A stretch of 64,000 nt of DNA from positions 248,001 through 312,000 of the forward strand of contig WPHV01000002.1 in NCBI GenBank assembly GCA_009744235.1, in the 5' to 3' direction. The notes below the pieces were generated by a model. The model was not told the origin of the DNA. It worked only from the letters and a program-made list of their open reading frames with translations, and ran no database searches. Shown piece after piece: positions 61,160-64,000 of the stretch (positions are counted from its first letter, which is position 1; each line of letters starts with the position of its first letter). The DNA is from Gillisella vitis (lineage in GTDB: Bacteria > Pseudomonadota > Alphaproteobacteria > Rhizobiales > Rhizobiaceae). The translations under genes and the position numbers were made by a program.

Positions 61160-62176
61160 TTACTTTCCGGGCTGGTAGATCTGGTCGAACAGGCCACCAT
61201 CAGCGAAGAATTGCGGTTGTACTTTTGCCCAGCCACCGAAATCCTCGATGGTGACGAGATCAACCGACGGGAACCGCTTCAAGTCGGCAGGATCTGCCAA
61301 TTCAGGCTTTGCAGGGCGATAATAATGCTTGGCAGCGATCTTTTGCCCGGCGTCGGAATAGAGATAATCGAGATAGGCCTTGGCGACCGCTTCTGTCCCA
61401 TGGGCTTTGGCATTGCCCTCGACGACGGCGACCGGCGGCTCCGCCTTGACCGAAACGGACGGCACGATGATGTCGAATTTGTCAGGGCCGAGTTCATCAA
61501 TCGACAGGAACGCTTCGTTCTCCCAAGCAAGCAGAACATCGCCGATGCCACGCTGCACGAAGGTGGTGGTGGAGCCGCGCGCACCGGTATCCAGCACTGG
61601 CACATGCTTGAACAGGGCGCTCAGGTATTCCTTGGCCTTCTGTTGATCACCATTATTGGCCTTCAGTGCCCAGCCCCAGGCGGCAAGTACGTTCCAGCGG
61701 GCACCGCCCGAGGTTTTCGGATTGGGAGTGATCACTTCGATCCCGTCCTTGGTGAGGTCGGCCCAGTCCTTGATGCCTTTCGGATTGCCCTTGCGCACCA
61801 GAAAGACGATGGTGGATGTATAGGGCGAACTGCTGCTTGGCAGTTTGGTTTTCCAGTCGGCGGGGATCTTGCCGGTCTTTTCGGCGATGGCGGAAATATC
61901 CGCTTCCAATGCCAGTGTCACGACATCGGCCTCAAGACCGTCGATCACCGAGCGGGCCTGAGCGCCCGAACCGCCATGCGACATTCTCACAGAAACGCTA
62001 TCGCCGGTTTTCTGCTTCCAATAGGCGGCGAAGGCTGGATTGAAATCCTTGTACAACTCGCGCGTCGGGTCGTAGCTGACGTTCAGCAGTGTCACATTGG
62101 CCGCAACAGCGGGCATGGCGAGGCTTGCGGCTATCGCCAGCGTGGCAATGATCTTCACAGTACGAAAACGGGACAT
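61160..62176 (-). CDS. sbp: Sulfate-binding periplasmic protein
   Basis: 338 residues with a signal peptide (cut near MPAVAANV). The binding-site pattern is that of the Sbp/CysP family: [84 protein letters not shown], and [12 protein letters not shown]. The start at ATG 62176 has AAGGAG upstream; an upstream in-frame ATG at 62233 is not needed. It is the first gene of the sulfate importer operon. Which of sulfate or thiosulfate is preferred is not decided by the sequence. Confidence 0.92.
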   Translation of the reverse strand: MSRFRTVKIIATLAIAASLAMPAVAANVTLLNVSYDPTRELYKDFNPAFAAYWKQKTGDSVSVRMSHGGSGAQARSVIDGLEADVVTLALEADISAIAEKTGKIPADWKTKLPSSSSPYTSTIVFLVRKGNPKGIKDWADLTKDGIEVITPNPKTSGGARWNVLAAWGWALKANNGDQQKAKEYLSALFKHVPVLDTGARGSTTTFVQRGIGDVLLAWENEAFLSIDELGPDKFDIIVPSVSVKAEPPVAVVEGNAKAHGTEAVAKAYLDYLYSDAGQKIAAKHYYRPAKPELADPADLKRFPSVDLVTIEDFGGWAKVQPQFFADGGLFDQIYQPGK

Positions 62177-62370
62177 TGCGATCTCCTTAACCCCTAAGAC
62201 TTTAAAATCTATTGAGGTTGTAGAGTATGTCAACGACCAAGGCCAGTTCGAGAGAGAACATGCCCCTGGCCGCTGCTAACTTAGCAATTTCAAGCGTAAT
62301 TCCAGCGAGGTGGGGAGGATTTTTGCGGCGTCGATCAAGCATGATCTCCAGGCACAGTCTTATAGCAGGT

Positions 62371-63408
62371 CTATGTCAGCAGGTCGAAGGCATCGCTTTC
62401 GCCCGGCACCAGTTCTAGCGGCCAGAGGCGATTGCGGGCATGGGTTCTGTAGGTTTCCGCATAATCCGGCATTGAGGCGAGCAAGGTTTCGGCCAGTTCA
62501 ACCCCAAGATCCTCCAGGGAAAGGCGGTAGCAGGTCAGAGCGGGTTGCAGAAACCGGGCGCGGGGCGCTTCACGAAACCCGATAACGGCCATGTCCCGGC
62601 CGGGAATGACGCCGGCCTCAGCCAGCCGCCTGTAGAGGCCGATCGCCATGAGTTCGTAAATCAGGATAATGGCGGTCGGGCGCGGATCAAGCGCCAGCAA
62701 CTCACTGCCGACGCTATAGCCGCCGCTTTCGCTGGATTTCGCCCGCAGCACCAAGGCCGGATCGAAGGCCAGGCCGTTGCGCTCCAGCGCTGATCGATAG
62801 GCATCGGTAAACACGGTGCCGAGGTTGATATCGGTGCAGGGGGCGGCGATAGCGATGCGGCGATGACCTTTCGACACCAGACGATCCACGGCGGAATTGG
62901 CGACACCGGCAAAATCGAGGTCGATCCAGGTATGGCTGCCGCCGGATGTGCTGCGCCCCAGTGTCACAAAAGGGATCTTCGTCTTGATCAGCAGGTCGAT
63001 GCGCTTGTCGACCCGTTGGGTCGCGGAAATGATCATCGCATCGACCAGGCGGCGGGCCACCATGCGCTGGAGATATTCCAGGGGGTCTTCGTCGGCGGGG
63101 CAGGGGAGCAGGACGAGGTCGAGATTGTGGCGGGCAAACACCGTCTGCAAGCCGTCCATGACACCGAAAAAGAAGTTGTCGCTGTTGTCGGCATTATCCT
63201 TGCCGGACTCGATCATCAATCCGATAACATTGGTTGTCCCTTTGCGCAGGCTGCGGCCCGATTGATTGGCGACATAGCCCAACTGCTCGGCGGCCTCCAG
63301 CACCCGCCGTCGCGTTTCCGCGTTGACGTCGGGGCGTCCATTCAGCGCGCGCGACACGGTCCCGATGGAGATGTCGAGATGTTTTGCAAGCTGATGTATG
63401 CCCTTCAT
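62371..63408 (-). CDS. LacI-family transcriptional regulator
   Basis: 345 residues. N-terminal LacI helix-turn-helix and hinge (IHQLAKHLDISIGTVSRALNGRPDVNAETRRRVLEAAEQLGYVAN), then a periplasmic-binding-like sensor domain with VIGLMIESGKDN, LDLVLLPCPADEDP, AMIISATQRVD and HTWIDLDFAGVANSAVDRL. Its usual job would be sugar-responsive repression of the divergent operon that starts with the Gfo/Idh gene, whose promoter carries a CGTAAACGTTTACG palindrome. The link to the adjacent sulfate operon is positional only. Confidence 0.9.
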   Translation of the reverse strand: MKGIHQLAKHLDISIGTVSRALNGRPDVNAETRRRVLEAAEQLGYVANQSGRSLRKGTTNVIGLMIESGKDNADNSDNFFFGVMDGLQTVFARHNLDLVLLPCPADEDPLEYLQRMVARRLVDAMIISATQRVDKRIDLLIKTKIPFVTLGRSTSGGSHTWIDLDFAGVANSAVDRLVSKGHRRIAIAAPCTDINLGTVFTDAYRSALERNGLAFDPALVLRAKSSESGGYSVGSELLALDPRPTAIILIYELMAIGLYRRLAEAGVIPGRDMAVIGFREAPRARFLQPALTCYRLSLEDLGVELAETLLASMPDYAETYRTHARNRLWPLELVPGESDAFDLLT

Positions 63409-63585
63409 GCCAGATACTTTCTCCCTGAAGCCACCTCACCCAGAGGCGCTAAGATGAGCAGGCTGGTTGTAAATTCCATGCTCTGCCTTGTCCGGTGTAC
63501 TGCAAAATTTCGCAAGCAGGAATCGGTTTTTCCCTTGAGCCTGAAGCGGGTTATCCTGTCACGAGCGCAATAATCACGCCGCTGC

Positions 63586-63629
63586 TTGACATGCGAAGAA
63601 AACCACGCTTAGTATCGTAAACGTTTACG
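63586..63629 (+). promoter_or_regulatory. Promoter with LacI-type operator for the Gfo/Idh operon
   Basis: TTGACA (63586-63591), 18-bp spacer, TAGTAT (63610-63615), then the perfect 14-bp palindrome CGTAAACGTTTACG (63616-63629). The palindrome abuts the -10 element, so a bound LacI-type protein would block transcription. The gap 63409-63756 otherwise holds a leader of about 130 nt and no other gene. Confidence 0.75.
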
Positions 63630-63756
63630 GAAGCCGGTGCAAAGAGGAGTTTGCGCGGTTCGAGGGTGTCGGAAGAGCGCTTGCTGGTTCGGCCTACCGG
63701 AAACTGGAACCATGTCTGGCGCAATAGCGACCGGATGGGATGCAAGGGAGGATATC

Positions 63757-64000
63757 TTGCAATTCAAAGCCGTTTTATGCGGGTGCGGAGCTATGGCCAA
63801 GGGCTGGCTCCGGGCCATCGCCGACACGCCCTCGCTTGCCGAGCGAATTTCTGTTGTCGGGCTCGTTGACGTCAATGTTTCCGCAGCCGAGGCCTTGGCA
63901 GAGGAATTCGGCTTCGAAGGTGCTGTGACGGGCAGCAGTCTTGCCGATGTTCTCCAACAGACGGCACCCGATCTGGTCTTCGATGTCGTCATCCCGGCGG
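63757..64000 (+). CDS. Gfo/Idh/MocA-family oxidoreductase, N-terminal part (3' truncated by window edge)
   Basis: 81 residues before the window ends. The start is a TTG at 63757 with GGGAGGA just upstream. A Rossmann start KAVLCGCGAMAKGWLRAI is followed by a VVGLVDVN strand and FGFEGAVTGSSLADVL, the pattern of NAD(P)-dependent sugar oxidoreductases such as inositol or glucose-fructose dehydrogenases. It is downstream of the strong promoter and LacI-type operator. The substrate is not visible in this fragment. Confidence 0.75.
   Translation, partial: MQFKAVLCGCGAMAKGWLRAIADTPSLAERISVVGLVDVNVSAAEALAEEFGFEGAVTGSSLADVLQQTAPDLVFDVVIPA

Overview
The window looks like an alpha-proteobacterial, Rhizobiaceae-type genome segment (Rhizobium / Agrobacterium / Allorhizobium group). 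I infer this from the recognisable matABC-matR malonate cluster, the density of ABC importers with their own small regulators, the GC-rich codon use, and intergenic palindromic elements of the kind common in rhizobia. No rRNA, tRNA, CRISPR array, phage, transposase or replication gene was seen. The segment reads as a catabolic and transport-rich part of a chromosome, chromid or megaplasmid.

Layout. 1-1398: tail of a sugar-type ABC binding protein and a metallophosphodiesterase. 1516-2991: aldehyde dehydrogenase. 3361-10749: carbohydrate locus with a ROK-kinase/P-loop-kinase fusion and a LacD-like aldolase, divergent from a SorC-type regulator, a ribose-type ABC importer and a short-chain dehydrogenase. 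10736-21470: FadR-type regulator, C-S lyase (metC) and M20 dipeptidase, divergent from a dipeptide ABC importer whose binding protein is circularly permuted, plus an M24 peptidase. 21657-29607: a second FadR-type regulator, a GsiABCD-like importer and a gamma-glutamyltransferase. 29735-34043: a PspA / glutathionylspermidine-synthase-like / YgiB / DUF350 / DUF2491 / DUF2170 cluster of unknown role. 34155-39456: malonate use (matC, matB, matA, matR). 39703-51183: MalT-like regulator, oligopeptide-type ABC importer, hydantoinase/oxoprolinase-like protein, two DUF917 proteins and a binding protein. 51294-55835: four overlapping two-component genes. 56134-57935: secreted NTF2-like protein and a sugar MFS transporter. 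58367-62176: sulfate importer cysA-cysW-cysT-sbp. 62371-64000: LacI regulator divergent from a Gfo/Idh oxidoreductase that runs off the window.

How genes may work together. (i) The 3.4-10.7 kb genes form a plausible complete route: import, redox step, two phosphorylations by a bifunctional kinase, aldol cleavage. (ii) The 10.7-29.6 kb genes together supply each step expected for breaking down glutathione or its S-conjugates: import, gamma-glutamyl removal, Cys-Gly dipeptide cleavage, beta-lyase. Both halves are controlled by FadR-type regulators with similar AATTGGT half-sites nearby. (iii) The 29.7-34.0 kb cluster sits next to this and carries an ATP-grasp enzyme of the glutathionylspermidine synthase family. 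(iv) The 39.7-51.2 kb operon probably imports and opens a hydantoin- or thiohydantoin-like ring. These links are inferences from gene content and neighbourhood. Family assignments were made by eye from motifs, without database searches.
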